Source: Muribaculaceae bacterium (lineage in GTDB: Bacteria > Bacteroidota > Bacteroidia > Bacteroidales > Muribaculaceae). Taken from it: a DNA stretch of 47,016 nucleotides. Shown here piece after piece: positions 33,233 to 41,272 of this stretch; position 1 is the stretch's first letter, and every line of letters starts with the position of its first letter. The position numbers were made by a program, and so were the translations under genes. The notes under the pieces were generated by a model. The model was not told where the DNA came from and did not search any database. It worked only from the letters and a program-made list of their open reading frames with translations. The stretch covers positions 1-47,016 of the forward strand of contig JAIDUH010000068.1 in NCBI GenBank assembly GCA_029060285.1. The letters are read 5' to 3'.

Positions 33233-33659
33233 TCACTTTATAAAGCGGGCGATCACGCTCTCCGGATTAGCGCACACCTCATCGGGAGTGCCGGCTGCCA
33301 CAATCCTTCCGCCGTCCTGACCGCCTCCGGGACCCATGTCGATTATGTAGTCGGCATTACGGATCACGTCAAGGTCGTGGGATGTCACCACTATGATGGA
33401 GGGCAACGGCAGCCGGGACATGAAGGATCTCCTCCACATCGGCCCTCGTAGCCTGCGATATCCGTCTTCTCGTGTAGGTGGAAAGAGCCTCAAGGTATCT
33501 TCTCGAACCTTCCGCATACAGCACACCCAGGGCAAGTGAAGACTTGCCCGATCCGGAAACTCCCGCAACGCCGACAATCTTACCGAGAGGTATGTCGACG
33601 TTTATATTCTTAAGGTTATGCACCTTTGCACCGCGTATCTCTATCTTATCACTTTCCAT
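33233..33659 (-). pseudogene. uvrA: uvrA relic with nearly all of the middle deleted
   Basis: The N-terminal part ([38 protein letters not shown]alker [38 protein letters not shown]) is followed, in another frame, by the UvrA C-terminus ([55 protein letters not shown]). About 140 residues remain of the usual 840-940. The junction lies near 33400-33415, close to the plus-strand segment CTATGATGGAGGGCAACGG. One deletion event fits; the product cannot be a working excinuclease subunit. Another intact uvrA should exist elsewhere in the genome. Confidence 0.85.
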
Positions 33660-33747
33660 TATAAACAAACGGGGCCATATGCCCCCTCCTTAATAACAAC
33701 CTGCAGTTTTTTTATATCATTCTATCTAAGTGGGTGGATATATAAGA

Positions 33748-33784
33748 AAGGCCCGCATCGTAGATGGTCTTCGATGCAGGCCTT
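33748..33784. terminator. Hairpin downstream of the uvrA relic region
   Basis: AAGGCC (33748-33753), C, GCATCG (33755-33760) pairs with CGATGC (33772-33777), A, GGCCTT (33779-33784): 12 bp with one mismatch. No T-run follows on either side. Confidence 0.45.
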
Positions 33785-33996
33785 AGATATGTGGAAGTGG
33801 TAATGTTCATAACATAATAATTGGCGCAGGCTGGACTTGCTTTAGCTTGGGCGAAGCCAAAGCCTGCTTTCCATACCCCGTCACCTATGGCGGGGAGAGC
33901 ATAGGGCGCCGGATGCGGTCATGCCGGAGCCGTCTGGGTCGATGCTCGTTTTTCTAATGCATAATTCATAATGCAAAATGTATAATTATGGGGACA

Positions 33997-34205
33997 GTGG
34001 ACCGTCAGGCCTCGGGCCTGTCAGCGTAACCATGCACCATGCATTCGGCTATGCATTGAAGGGGGTATCAGTAATGTCATTGTGCTCTTTCCGGGCTTCT
34101 GTAGGAAGCGTTTTCATCGTTGTAGGCGTTGTCACCGATACGCTTGAACAAGTCAACGCTTGCAATGCTGAGCGCGGCACGGTGTGGACCGTCAGGCCTC
34201 GGGCC
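33997..34205. repeat. Direct repeat pair, 22 bp, 187 bp apart
   Basis: GTGGACCGTCAGGCCTCGGG plus CC occurs at 33997-34018 and again at 34184-34205 without mismatch. The origin is unknown. Confidence 0.75.
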
Positions 34206-34534
34206 ACCGTGAAGAAACTACCATCAATGCCTGGTGATTCGTACGCGTCGGTCATGTGGGGACAAAGCTGCTGCTTCCGATACATATTGCCACATAATTT
34301 TTGGAGCGGGTACTTCGAGCCATATTCACTCGGCGTCTTCCTCACCTTTGCATTAATTTTGTTTCCGCTGGCAAAGGTATGGGGAATACTGTCAGGAATA
34401 AAATATATCATGTTAAGGAATGTTAACAAATTTGCTTGACTGCACAAATCAGGCAGTCATATGCATTTTATTCCAATTTTGTCACTATTAGAACAATAGC
34501 AAACCTAATGGATACGTGGTGGCATCAACTAGAA

Positions 34535-34560
34535 TTTCACCTTCGACAAACCTGCTGCGC
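34535..34560 (+). repeat. Cassette-leader repeat, copy 1 (partial)
   Basis: TTTCACCTTCGACAAACC followed by TGCTGCGC matches the start of the longer repeats at 35079 and 38755 with few changes, then diverges. It lies 130 bp before the small gene at 34690. Confidence 0.6.
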
Positions 34561-34664
34561 CATGTGGATAGTTACAGGGAAGAGATTTGAGGGGACGAGT
34601 AGGTGTTTTTTCATATTGTGTAAAAGTTTTTTTTTCATTGGACTGTTGTATCATTTATTTTTTG

Positions 34665-34672
34665 TAATTTTG
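34665..34672 (+). promoter_or_regulatory. -7 box for the 34690 gene
   Basis: TAATTTTG lies 17 nt before the start codon, in a T-rich context. The -33 element is weak (GTTG at a short spacing). Confidence 0.5.
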
Positions 34673-34689
34673 CAGTAAATTTAATATAC

Positions 34690-35049
34690 ATGATGACTGA
34701 ATCTCAACTCCATACATCATACCTTCTTGCACAGAAGTATTACCAAAATAAACTTACAAATAAAGAGGTAAGAGCACTTGCCGCGAAAGAAGGCATATCT
34801 GAAAATTCTCAAAGTAATTATTTTTGCCCAGCATACCGTCATCTTATTAATGGCACAAAATTTAATGGGAAATTAAGTACCTATATATGGGAGCACTATT
34901 TGTCAAAGATATTCTCCGAGTTTAGTGTTGATGTTAAGCGTAACGCATTAAAATGCTTTTTACAAGCCATTGAGTACTATGAAGCAAAAAATAATTCTAA
35001 TGCAATAACTTTAAGAGAAATCTTTGCTCGCTATTCCTCAGAACTATAA
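34690..35049 (+). CDS. Small protein, possibly a stand-alone restriction-enzyme head domain
   Basis: A 119-residue, basic, mostly helical cytoplasmic protein. The pattern LAQKYYQNKLTNKEVRALAA, YFCPAYRHLINGTKFNGKLS, WEHYLSKIFSEF and ALKCFLQAIEYYEAKN recalls the N-terminal head domain found on some McrA/HNH-type restriction enzymes, but here no nuclease domain follows. The resemblance is from memory and is not certain. It could be complete (it has its own -7 box and a proper start and stop) or the remaining front of a truncated enzyme. It lies between two copies of the cassette-leader repeat. Confidence 0.6.
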   Translation: MMTESQLHTSYLLAQKYYQNKLTNKEVRALAAKEGISENSQSNYFCPAYRHLINGTKFNGKLSTYIWEHYLSKIFSEFSVDVKRNALKCFLQAIEYYEAKNNSNAITLREIFARYSSEL

Positions 35050-35078
35050 TGTACAAGAGGCACAGTACTGAGCTTTTG

Positions 35079-35186
35079 TTTCACCTTCCACAAACCCACT
35101 GCGCGATTGGGGTGCCGACAGTGTGTGTGGCGGAAGGAAGTGAAGATTGAACTGATAAGAGACAAAGTAACGCAACGCTTAGATTA
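35079..35186 (+). repeat. Cassette-leader repeat, copy 2
   Basis: From TTTCACCTTCCACAAACCCA through GATAAGAGACAAAG to GCAACGCTTAGATTA it aligns over about 105 bp with 38755-38859 (degenerate, a few small gaps). In copy 3 this sequence runs directly into a DprA-like start codon; here it is followed by 140 bp of unrelated DNA and then the DUF262 pair. Confidence 0.6.
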
Positions 35187-35326
35187 ATAACTCCAAGATA
35201 GCATTCAACATCAACGGCCACGCCACTTGAAATGAAAGAGCTAGGGGCAGGATATTTTCCCTCATAAAGTTCGCTTTTTGGAGGAAATGTATTAATCTTG
35301 GGTGATTATATAAGAAAATTAAAACG

Positions 35327-36637
35327 ATGAGAAGTAAACCACAGATATGGTCTGTTGATGAGTTATTGAGGAAAAATCTGATCATTCCAGATTATCAACG
35401 TCCATATAAATGGACAGACAAAAATATTACAGAACTAATTCTCGATACTCAGAAAAGTATTGAGGAAAGCCGGATGTATTCTAATTTCAAATATCGTATA
35501 GGTACCGTTATACTTCATAAAAATAAAAATAACGAGTATGAGATTGTTGATGGCCAACAGCGTATACTATCATTTCTCTTATTGAAATTATATCTGGACT
35601 CAAAATTTTCGTGTAATTTACTGAAGACAAAGTTTATAAATAAAGTCTCACAAAAGAATCTACATGATAATTACGCAACTATTAGGCAGTGGTTTTCTTC
35701 TTATGATGATAAAAAGAAAGCCCGTTTCAACAATGCTCTAAGAAACATTCTGGAAGTTGTCGTGATTACGGTCGGCAAGATAAGCGAGGCGTTCCAATTA
35801 TTTGATTCTCAAAATACACGAGGGCGTGCACTATATCCTCATGATTTGCTCAAAGCTTACCATCTTAGAGAGATTCATGATAAGTATGAAATACAGAATG
35901 CTGTAGTGAAATGGGAATCGAAAGATCCGAAGGCTATCAGGGAATTGTTCGACTTATACCTTTTTCCGATATGGAATTGGGCAAAACGTCAAAAGTGCGG
36001 CAATTTCACTTCTGCTGACATAGATATTTATAAAGGTATTGAAGAGAGGTATGGTTACACTTATGCGCGTAGAGCCAACAAGGCTATGCCTTACTTTCTT
36101 ATCACGGAGCCATTCATTTCAGGAAGTGACTTTTTTGGAATGGTTGATCACTATATGCGGATGTTGCAGGATGTAAAAGAAGAAATTATATCGAACTCTG
36201 ATCCGGCTTTTGAAAAGATAAGGTCCATTCTTACACAAGGCAGGCCTGTCACGACTGTGAAAGAGTTCGATAAAGTCAAATCTTCATCAGCTGGTTTTAA
36301 CTATGCACGTAATCTATTTATCTGCGCCCTGCTTTGTTATTACGATCGATTTCATAACTTTGACGTTATGGCTGTGAAGAAATTATTTACGTGGGCAATG
36401 ATGATTAGGGTTGATATGCAAAATTTAGGATTCGATACGATTAACCGTTATGCCATAGGTTTGGAAGATAATGACAAATACAGCAATGTAAAACCAGTTA
36501 TATCATGGATCGCCTATGCACGCAGACATACAGAAATTTCAGGGATGAGAATTGAGATGAGAAAGGATGACAAAGTTGCCAGTGAAAAATGGATCGATTT
36601 ATATGAACAACTTCGACAACTTAACGGATACAAGTAA
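35327..36637 (+). CDS. DUF262 domain protein (GmrS-like partner)
   Basis: A 436-residue cytoplasmic protein. Residues about 1-110 are a DUF262 (ParB/Srx-fold) domain with IPDYQRPYKWTDKNI, IGTVILHK and the nucleotide-site motif EIVDGQQRILSFLLL (DGQQR near residue 71). The rest is helical, with FQLFDSQNTRGRALYPHDLL, the N-T-R-G block common in these proteins. No HNH/DUF1524 nuclease end is seen. In the related GmrSD enzymes DUF262 uses NTP to control cleavage of modified DNA. The stop is one base before the next gene's ATG (TAATATG), so this and the next gene form a coupled pair. AT-rich codons differ from the flanking chromosome. Confidence 0.82.
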   Translation: MRSKPQIWSVDELLRKNLIIPDYQRPYKWTDKNITELILDTQKSIEESRMYSNFKYRIGTVILHKNKNNEYEIVDGQQRILSFLLLKLYLDSKFSCNLLKTKFINKVSQKNLHDNYATIRQWFSSYDDKKKARFNNALRNILEVVVITVGKISEAFQLFDSQNTRGRALYPHDLLKAYHLREIHDKYEIQNAVVKWESKDPKAIRELFDLYLFPIWNWAKRQKCGNFTSADIDIYKGIEERYGYTYARRANKAMPYFLITEPFISGSDFFGMVDHYMRMLQDVKEEIISNSDPAFEKIRSILTQGRPVTTVKEFDKVKSSSAGFNYARNLFICALLCYYDRFHNFDVMAVKKLFTWAMMIRVDMQNLGFDTINRYAIGLEDNDKYSNVKPVISWIAYARRHTEISGMRIEMRKDDKVASEKWIDLYEQLRQLNGYK

Positions 36638-36638
36638 T

Positions 36639-38525
36639 ATGGTAGAAGAATTAAAAATAATTGATGAGGTAACAATATTCGATACAAATGCTCACTATGT
36701 AATTCCACGCTATCAACGAGCCTATGCATGGGAAGACAAAGAAATCGTACAATTAATTGATGATATTAATGATATAGATTTATCTGAAAACTATTACATT
36801 GGGTCTCTTATCGTTTCCAAAGTACATGGTAAACCTGAGACTTATGAGGTCGTTGATGGACAGCAACGCCTGACAACACTTTTTCTTTTGTTGCAATACT
36901 TGGTTTCAGAAGGAACAATGGAAGGAGAATTAGGACAGACTCTTTCTTTTGATTGTCGCTCTAAATCTAAATATACCCTTTCTAATATCCAACAAATTCT
37001 GACAGATAAAAAACTTTCTGCCGATTATGAGGAAAATATAGACCATTCTATTCTTAATGGCATAAAAGTAATTCGTCAAAAGTTTACAAGTGATAAAGGA
37101 TTAAACAAGGAAGAATTTGTTGACCGGTTGCACAGAGTGGTACTCTATAGGATAGAAGTACCTGAAAACACGGATTTAAACCGTTACTTTGAGATAATGA
37201 ACACTCGGGGAGAACAATTGGAACAGCATGATATCATTAAAGCCCGGCTAATGGGATTTCTTAACAATAGTAAAGAGCAAGAACTATTTTCTCGGATATG
37301 GAATGCTTGCAGTGACATGACAGGCTATGTTCAAATGCACTTATCACGAAAAGAGAGAGAAAAAATTTTCGGTGGAATGTGGAATGAATGGCCTTCTGAT
37401 GAATGGTCTGAATATAGTGATTGCTTGGATCTTATTGAAGATTCGGAAAATTCAGCCACCATAAGTGAAATCATTAAACCAGGGTTCGAAGTTGACAATG
37501 TGGATGGCATGCTTGACAATGATACTAATATCCGCTTTGAAAGTATCATTGACTTCCCGTATTTCCTAGTTCATGCTCTTAGAGTCTTTATAGCGCGATA
37601 CAATGTAGTATTGAATAAAGACTTGGGTGAATTGATTGATGACAAGAAATTGATTGCTGACTTTGAGAATGTGATTAAGAACGGTGTAATCAAGGATGAA
37701 GCTATCATGGACAACAAAGAGAACTTTGCAAAAATGTTCATTATTCATCTGTTACGGACACGCAATCTTTTTGATACATTTATTATCAAACGAGAATATA
37801 CGGGTGAAGACAGAGAAGGCGAATGGAGTCTTAAAAAATTGCATACGTCTGGGCAGTCATCTAAAAAGAAAGCTTATTACTCTAATACAAAGTTGAAGTA
37901 TGAAAATGAATGGGAGAAGACTTTTGCGCCACGTCATGAAGAATGCTTAATGATTCAGTCTGCACTTCGTGTATCGTATACTTCTCCAAAAGTTATGCAT
38001 TGGATAACCGAGTTAATTCAATGGCTATTTAATTTTAATAATGAAGACGCTCAATTAACAGAAGCGGTCGAAAATATTGCGGCACGGGCAACCAAAGCAA
38101 ATTTCTTGGACGGAGAGGATTATAAACTTGGGGTATCGACTCCTCATATCGTATTCAACTTTTTGGATTATCTATTATGGAAGAAAGATAAAAAAACATA
38201 CAGCGATTTTGTCTTTGAATTCCGTAACTCCGTTGAACACTGGTATCCACAAAATCCTTCAGACGGGTCTTTTGATTCATGGAATGACAAGGATACATTT
38301 GGGAATCTATGTATCATATCACGAAGTGTCAATTCAAAGTTTTCAAACCTTTCACCTGAATCAAAGATGAAGTCATATGGCAAAATGGTCAAGAAAGGAA
38401 GCTTGAAACTTCGCATTATGGGGGATATTATCGAAAAAGGATCAAATGATAAATGGATTAAAGCCCAATGTTATGAACACGAAAAAGAAATGATAAAAGT
38501 TCTAAAGGCGGAATGTGAGTGTTAA
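36639..38525 (+). CDS. DUF262 and DUF1524 (HNH-type) protein, GmrSD-like
   Basis: The start ATG 36639 (MVEELKIIDEV) is chosen because it lies one base after the upstream stop, and about 24 residues before YVIPRYQRAYAW, as usual; upstream ATGs at 36567 and 36603 would overlap the previous gene. The 628-residue protein has DUF262 with IGSLIVSK and YEVVDGQQRLTTLFLLL, then FEIMNTRGEQLEQHDIIKA, a long helical middle, and a C-terminal DUF1524 His-Me finger: SVEHWYPQNPS (catalytic His), then FGNLCIISRSVNSKFSNLSP. The layout is that of GmrSD/SspE-type type IV restriction enzymes that cut modified phage DNA. Together with its partner it is a likely anti-phage system. Confidence 0.85.
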   Translation: MVEELKIIDEVTIFDTNAHYVIPRYQRAYAWEDKEIVQLIDDINDIDLSENYYIGSLIVSKVHGKPETYEVVDGQQRLTTLFLLLQYLVSEGTMEGELGQTLSFDCRSKSKYTLSNIQQILTDKKLSADYEENIDHSILNGIKVIRQKFTSDKGLNKEEFVDRLHRVVLYRIEVPENTDLNRYFEIMNTRGEQLEQHDIIKARLMGFLNNSKEQELFSRIWNACSDMTGYVQMHLSRKEREKIFGGMWNEWPSDEWSEYSDCLDLIEDSENSATISEIIKPGFEVDNVDGMLDNDTNIRFESIIDFPYFLVHALRVFIARYNVVLNKDLGELIDDKKLIADFENVIKNGVIKDEAIMDNKENFAKMFIIHLLRTRNLFDTFIIKREYTGEDREGEWSLKKLHTSGQSSKKKAYYSNTKLKYENEWEKTFAPRHEECLMIQSALRVSYTSPKVMHWITELIQWLFNFNNEDAQLTEAVENIAARATKANFLDGEDYKLGVSTPHIVFNFLDYLLWKKDKKTYSDFVFEFRNSVEHWYPQNPSDGSFDSWNDKDTFGNLCIISRSVNSKFSNLSPESKMKSYGKMVKKGSLKLRIMGDIIEKGSNDKWIKAQCYEHEKEMIKVLKAECEC

Positions 38526-38694
38526 GTATATATTCGTAGATGTATATATTGTGGGGGTTCGAATAGGTTTTGGCACCGCATAAAATGAATCTACATCCAA
38601 GTATATACCACCTGATGCTAAAAATAGCAGGTTCTAATCGGTTCTCACAAGTAGAGATATTGAACTAACTGCCTCGAAGATAAGACGTCAGTAC
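38526..38694. other. Gap after the DUF262 pair, no gene seen
   Basis: A short AT-rich stretch with repeated TATATA blocks (TAGATGTATATATTG) and GGTTCGAATAGG. The latter recalls a tRNA T-loop but lacks the closing stem, so no tRNA or attachment site is called. Confidence 0.4.
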
Positions 38695-38859
38695 TTTGGA
38701 CGGAAACGGCTTCGCGAGGATGAAGGGATAAAAAGATTAATTTGATATAATTTATTTCACTTCGACAAACCTACTGCGCGATCGGGATGCTAACAGCGTG
38801 GGACACGAGGAATAGGGCATAGAACTGTTAAGAAGTAGATTGCGACAATGCTTTTATTG
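38695..38859 (+). repeat. Cassette-leader repeat, copy 3 (longest)
   Basis: It begins TTTGGACGGAAACGGCTTCG and continues CGAGGATGAAGGGATAA (also at 42900-42936 with two mismatches), then TTTCACTTCGACAAACCTAC at 38755 and onward, matching 35079-35186 and, at its end (GAACTGTTAAGAAGTAG, GCGACAATGCT), 41411-41440. It runs into the start of the DprA-like gene at 38848, so it looks like that gene's native leader. Confidence 0.6.
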
Positions 38860-39225
38860 CCTACACCTGACTGGGCGGCTGAGGTGGCGAAGTGCGATGA
38901 TATTGCCATTGTAAGCGGTTTCCATTCTAAAATGGAGCGGGAGGTACTTGATTTTCTGCTTCGAGGTCGATGCGGTATTATCTGCGTTTTGGCTCGGTCT
39001 ATTTATAGGAAAGTTCCATCCAAATTTCGTGAGGCTTACGATGCCGGTCGAGTTCTGTTCATAACACCATACAAAACGTCTGCGACAATGACATCACGTT
39101 ATCTTTGCAACCAATGTAATGAATATGTTGCCTCTATTTGTGATGAACTTTTGTTCTCCTCACTGAGTCCGGAGAGTTCGTTGTATCCATTAACTTTTAC
39201 CACAAAAAAGATAATGACATTCTGA
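38848..39225 (+). CDS. DprA/SLOG-like Rossmann-fold protein, copy A
   Basis: A 125-residue protein: WAAEVAKCDDIAIVSGFHSK, MEREVLDFLLRGRCGIICVL, YRKVPSKFREAYDAGRVLFI, NEYVASICDELLFSSLSPES. The IVSGFHS and G-R-V-L blocks resemble the single-domain DprA/Smf-type (SLOG superfamily) DNA-processing-like proteins common as short ORFs in Bacteroidetes; the role is unknown. It may be missing part of its N-terminus, and its last 10 residues (TFTTKKIMTF) differ from the other copies. It is the only one of three copies in 3 kb with an open frame from a start codon. Confidence 0.65.
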   Translation: MLLLPTPDWAAEVAKCDDIAIVSGFHSKMEREVLDFLLRGRCGIICVLARSIYRKVPSKFREAYDAGRVLFITPYKTSATMTSRYLCNQCNEYVASICDELLFSSLSPESSLYPLTFTTKKIMTF

Positions 39226-39300
39226 CTTATATATGTTATATATTCCTAATGTTGGCTAATTTTGTCTTGGCATAATACTCAAGTAAGAATAGATTTTAAG

Positions 39301-39513
39301 GCGCCGTCTCAAAAAATAGGGGTTGTTAGGGAGCCAGAGTTTGGATCATACTATTATGCCTTCAAGGGTTTCATATAGAATTAACAATCTTTTCGGCGTA
39401 AAATTTTGTTATTATGAGAAAAAGCGCTATCTTTGCAGCGTTGAATCCCGGTAGCCCCTGTATATCAAGCTATCGGGTTTTGTTTTATATGGCAAAGATA
39501 CAAAATATTTCCG
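39301..39513 (+). mobile_element. Probable insertion-sequence left end with promoter and hairpin
   Basis: The segment from GCCGTCTCAAAAAATAGGGG runs to a good promoter, TTTG (39405-39408) and TATCTTTG (39428-39435) with 19-bp spacing. About 12 nt later a 9-bp hairpin (CCCGGTAGC 39448-39456 region with GCTATCGGG) is followed by TTTTGTTTTAT, and then ATGGCAAAGATACAAAAT, a plausible MAKIQ start of a transposase. The order (GTCTCA end, promoter, attenuator hairpin, ATG) suits IS1182-like elements of Bacteroides as I remember them, but the frame closes after about 35 codons, so only the end is left. Confidence 0.4.
39405..39490 (+). promoter_or_regulatory. Promoter followed at once by a terminator-like hairpin
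   Basis: The 39405-39435 promoter (TTTG, 19 bp, TATCTTTG) is followed by a start site near 39441, then a 9-bp GC-rich hairpin ending at about 39477 and a T-rich run. If active it would give a transcript of only about 45-50 nt, or a controlled leader for the IS transposase. Confidence 0.5.
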
Positions 39514-39518
39514 ACACT

Positions 39519-39559
39519 ACGCTTCCAAATCTCTATTTTTTTATGAGATTTGGAAGCGT
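39519..39559. repeat. Stem-loop family SL, copy 1
   Basis: ACGCTTCCAAATCTC (39519-39533) pairs perfectly with GAGATTTGGAAGCGT (39545-39559) around an 11-nt T-rich loop. The inner CCAAAT / ATTTGG and T-rich loop are shared with four other copies, while the outer bases differ but still pair. Confidence 0.75.
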
Positions 39560-39600
39560 GACGCACTACTTAACCTATAAATCATGTCTAAGATAAATAC

Positions 39601-39648
39601 ATCCCGCTTCCAAATCTCATGTTTTTACACCACATTTGGAAACGTGAT
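39601..39648. repeat. Stem-loop family SL, copy 2
   Basis: ATC-CGCTTCCAAAT (39601-39615) pairs with ATTTGGAAACG-GAT (39634-39648) with two mismatches. The loop TCTCATGTTTTTACACCAC part is nearly the same as in copies 4 and 5. Confidence 0.7.
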
Positions 39649-39710
39649 GGCAGCTTTGGATTTGGGCAATCGCGATTATCCATCTCTTTATAGACTGTAT
39701 ATGAGGTGTA

Positions 39711-39757
39711 CGAGAGTGCCAAATCGCGTATTTTTTTACCCAGATTTGGCACCGTCG
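39711..39757. repeat. Stem-loop family SL, copy 3
   Basis: GTGCCAAATC (39716-39725) pairs perfectly with GATTTGGCAC (39743-39752); CGA and TCG extend it outside a 2-nt internal loop. It lies 30 bp before the broken DprA-like copy B. Confidence 0.7.
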
Positions 39758-39786
39758 TGGATAATGATAATCAGTTCGATTTGATT

Positions 39787-40017
39787 CGATCTGTTTACAG
39801 AAAGGTTCCATCCAAATTTCGTGAGGTTTACGATGACGGTCGGGTTCTGTTCATTTCGCCATGCAAAACTTCTGCGGTAATGACATCACGCCATCTTTGC
39901 CAGCAGCGCAACGAATACGTCGCCTCCATATCCGACGAACTCGTCTTCTCTTCCCTCACCCCCGAAAGTTCATTATACCAATTATCCCTTACCTACAAAA
40001 TGGTAATCAAGATATAG
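39787..40017 (+). pseudogene. DprA/SLOG-like gene, copy B, 5' truncated
   Basis: From about 39787 the frame reads SVYRKVPSKFREVYDDGRVL, FISPCKTSAVMTSRHLC, NEYVASISDELVFSSLTPES, closely matching residues about 51-110 of copy A, but the first half is gone and is replaced by the stem-loop cluster. The end differs (YKMVIKI). Confidence 0.75.
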
Positions 40018-40204
40018 ATTCGGTCAATATCAACACACATAAAGTGAGCATTCCAGTTATATAGCATTTGTCAGGTAGCCTTAGCATAATCAAACTCCTT
40101 TCTTATAATTACCGCTAAACTGATTTCGTTAAACGGTTTAATTCGAGCATTATGCATGTCTTATGATATAACCGTAAAATTCAGAGAGCTATTAGCACTC
40201 TTTT
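40018..40204. other. Gap before the DUF1016 gene end, nothing identified
   Basis: AT-rich sequence between the broken DprA-like copy B and the stop of the leftward nuclease gene. A short dyad near 40115-40145 (CGTTAAACGGTTTAA) was seen, but nothing clear. Confidence 0.4.
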
Positions 40205-41260
40205 TCACTCCAAGTGTTTTACTGATTTCTCGGCTATCTCTTTATTAAAGGTTTTTATCTCATCTGAAATCAGTTGTTTAAGCTCTTTTTGAGGAACAAT
40301 TAGTTTGTATTCGGCTACGCCGATCGGTTTTGTGAAACCGTCTAAAGCAAGCTCGACCTCCACATTGTCTTTTTCTGCACAAAGGATTATGCCTATGGAA
40401 GGATTTTCATCTTTGCCTTTTTCTAACTTATCGAGTAGCGACAGGTATACGTTCATCTTACCGACATACTCCGGCTTAAATTCGGAGATTTTCAGGTCGA
40501 TGGCTACCAATGATCGGAGACCTCGGTGGAAGAAGAGCATATCTACTTTATAGTCCTTCCCATTGTAACTCAATACATGCTGATTGCCGATGTATGTGAA
40601 GCCTTGCCCAAGTTCAAGTAGAAATTGCTTGATCTTTTCCACAAGCCTCCGTTCCAGTTCTAATTCAAGAAGAGGCTCAGTCACTCCTAAGAAGCCCATG
40701 CAATAGGAATCCTTAAATACTTCATTAGCGTAAGCAGCTTGAAGAGTCGGGAGGGTTGCTACAAAGTTGTTAGAAACGTTTTTCTCCGGACATTGCTTGT
40801 GCATCTCCATCTTAATGGCATTAACCAACAAATCGCAATTCCATCCTTTCTCGATAGTCTTATCAGCATAGTATTGGATAGCTTGGTCATCGTCTTTCAG
40901 CTTGGTCATCAACTGATTTATATGTCGCCATGGCAAAACTCCAACGCTACGTTGGAGTTTTAATTCTGATAGACGAAAACGTCCGTAATACTTCTTCATA
41001 GCCCACAAATTACTCACCGACATACCCATTTTTGGATACCTTGCTTTCAAATCCACAGATAGCCTTTTTACTACTCCATCCCCGCGTTTACTATCAAGCT
41101 GACTCTCATACAATAGCTGTCCTATACGCCAATGCATTTCATTGGAAGCACCTACAATAGCGCGAGCCACATTAGCTCTGGATGACTCGACAACTGCGAC
41201 AGCCTGTCGCAGTATTTCGTTATATTCTGACTCGCTATGAGTGACGATGATTGTTTCCAT
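40205..41260 (-). CDS. DUF1016 (YhcG-like) PDDEXK nuclease family protein
   Basis: A 351-residue cytoplasmic protein. Residues about 15-180 are the DUF1016 N-terminal helical domain (MHWRIGQLLYESQLDSKRGD, LSVDLKARYPKMGMSVSNLW, SVGVLPWRHINQLMTKLKD). Residues about 190-340 are a PDDEXK fold: GFTYIGNQHVLSYNGKDYKV, DMLFFHRGLRSLVAIDLKIS, EFKPEYVGKMNVYLSLLDKL. The catalytic Asp is in KVDMLF and the ExK motif is present as D-L-K, a conservative change seen in some relatives. These proteins are common near restriction loci and retrotransposons and may cut DNA or act in recombination. It is transcribed against its neighbours. Confidence 0.87.
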   Translation of the reverse strand: METIIVTHSESEYNEILRQAVAVVESSRANVARAIVGASNEMHWRIGQLLYESQLDSKRGDGVVKRLSVDLKARYPKMGMSVSNLWAMKKYYGRFRLSELKLQRSVGVLPWRHINQLMTKLKDDDQAIQYYADKTIEKGWNCDLLVNAIKMEMHKQCPEKNVSNNFVATLPTLQAAYANEVFKDSYCMGFLGVTEPLLELELERRLVEKIKQFLLELGQGFTYIGNQHVLSYNGKDYKVDMLFFHRGLRSLVAIDLKISEFKPEYVGKMNVYLSLLDKLEKGKDENPSIGIILCAEKDNVEVELALDGFTKPIGVAEYKLIVPQKELKQLISDEIKTFNKEIAEKSVKHLE

Positions 41261-41264
41261 ATTA

Positions 41265-41272
41265 CAAAATTA
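41265..41272 (-). promoter_or_regulatory. -7 box for the DUF1016 gene
   Basis: Leftward TAATTTTG (plus CAAAATTA) ends 5 nt before the ATG; ATTG (41292-41295) stands 19 bp upstream as a near -33. The transcript may start at or almost at the start codon, so it could be leaderless. Confidence 0.5.

Larger units (their letters stand above)
33660..34664. other. 1-kb gene-poor segment with hairpins and repeats
   Basis: No coding gene is supported. It holds a hairpin at 33748-33784 (AAGGCC and GCATCG arms with one bulge), a GC-rich block at about 33824-33955 with several short stems (for example GCTTTnGCTT with AAGCnAAAGC, and CCCCG with CGGGG), an AT-rich repeat at 33956-33975 shared with 43871-43890, and a 22-bp direct repeat at 33997-34018 and 34184-34205 (GTGGACCGTCAGGCCTCGGG core). 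Open frames on both strands of 33978-34447 overlap each other; phrases in them resemble short hypothetical ORFs I remember from other Bacteroidales, which suggests a conserved non-coding element rather than a gene. Confidence 0.55.

Noticed and set aside
33978-34447. Protein genes of about 130-150 codons on either strand
   Set aside because: The two strands are open over the same DNA, composition is unlike neighbours, and no domain is seen; treated as a possible non-coding element.
38555-38590. tRNA fragment or integrase attachment site (GGTTCGAATAGG)
   Set aside because: Only the loop-like word is present; the T-stem does not close and no anticodon arm or integrase is nearby.
39414-39596. 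60-codon gene in the IS-end region
   Set aside because: It runs across a promoter, a hairpin and a stem-loop; at most its MAKIQ part is a transposase start.
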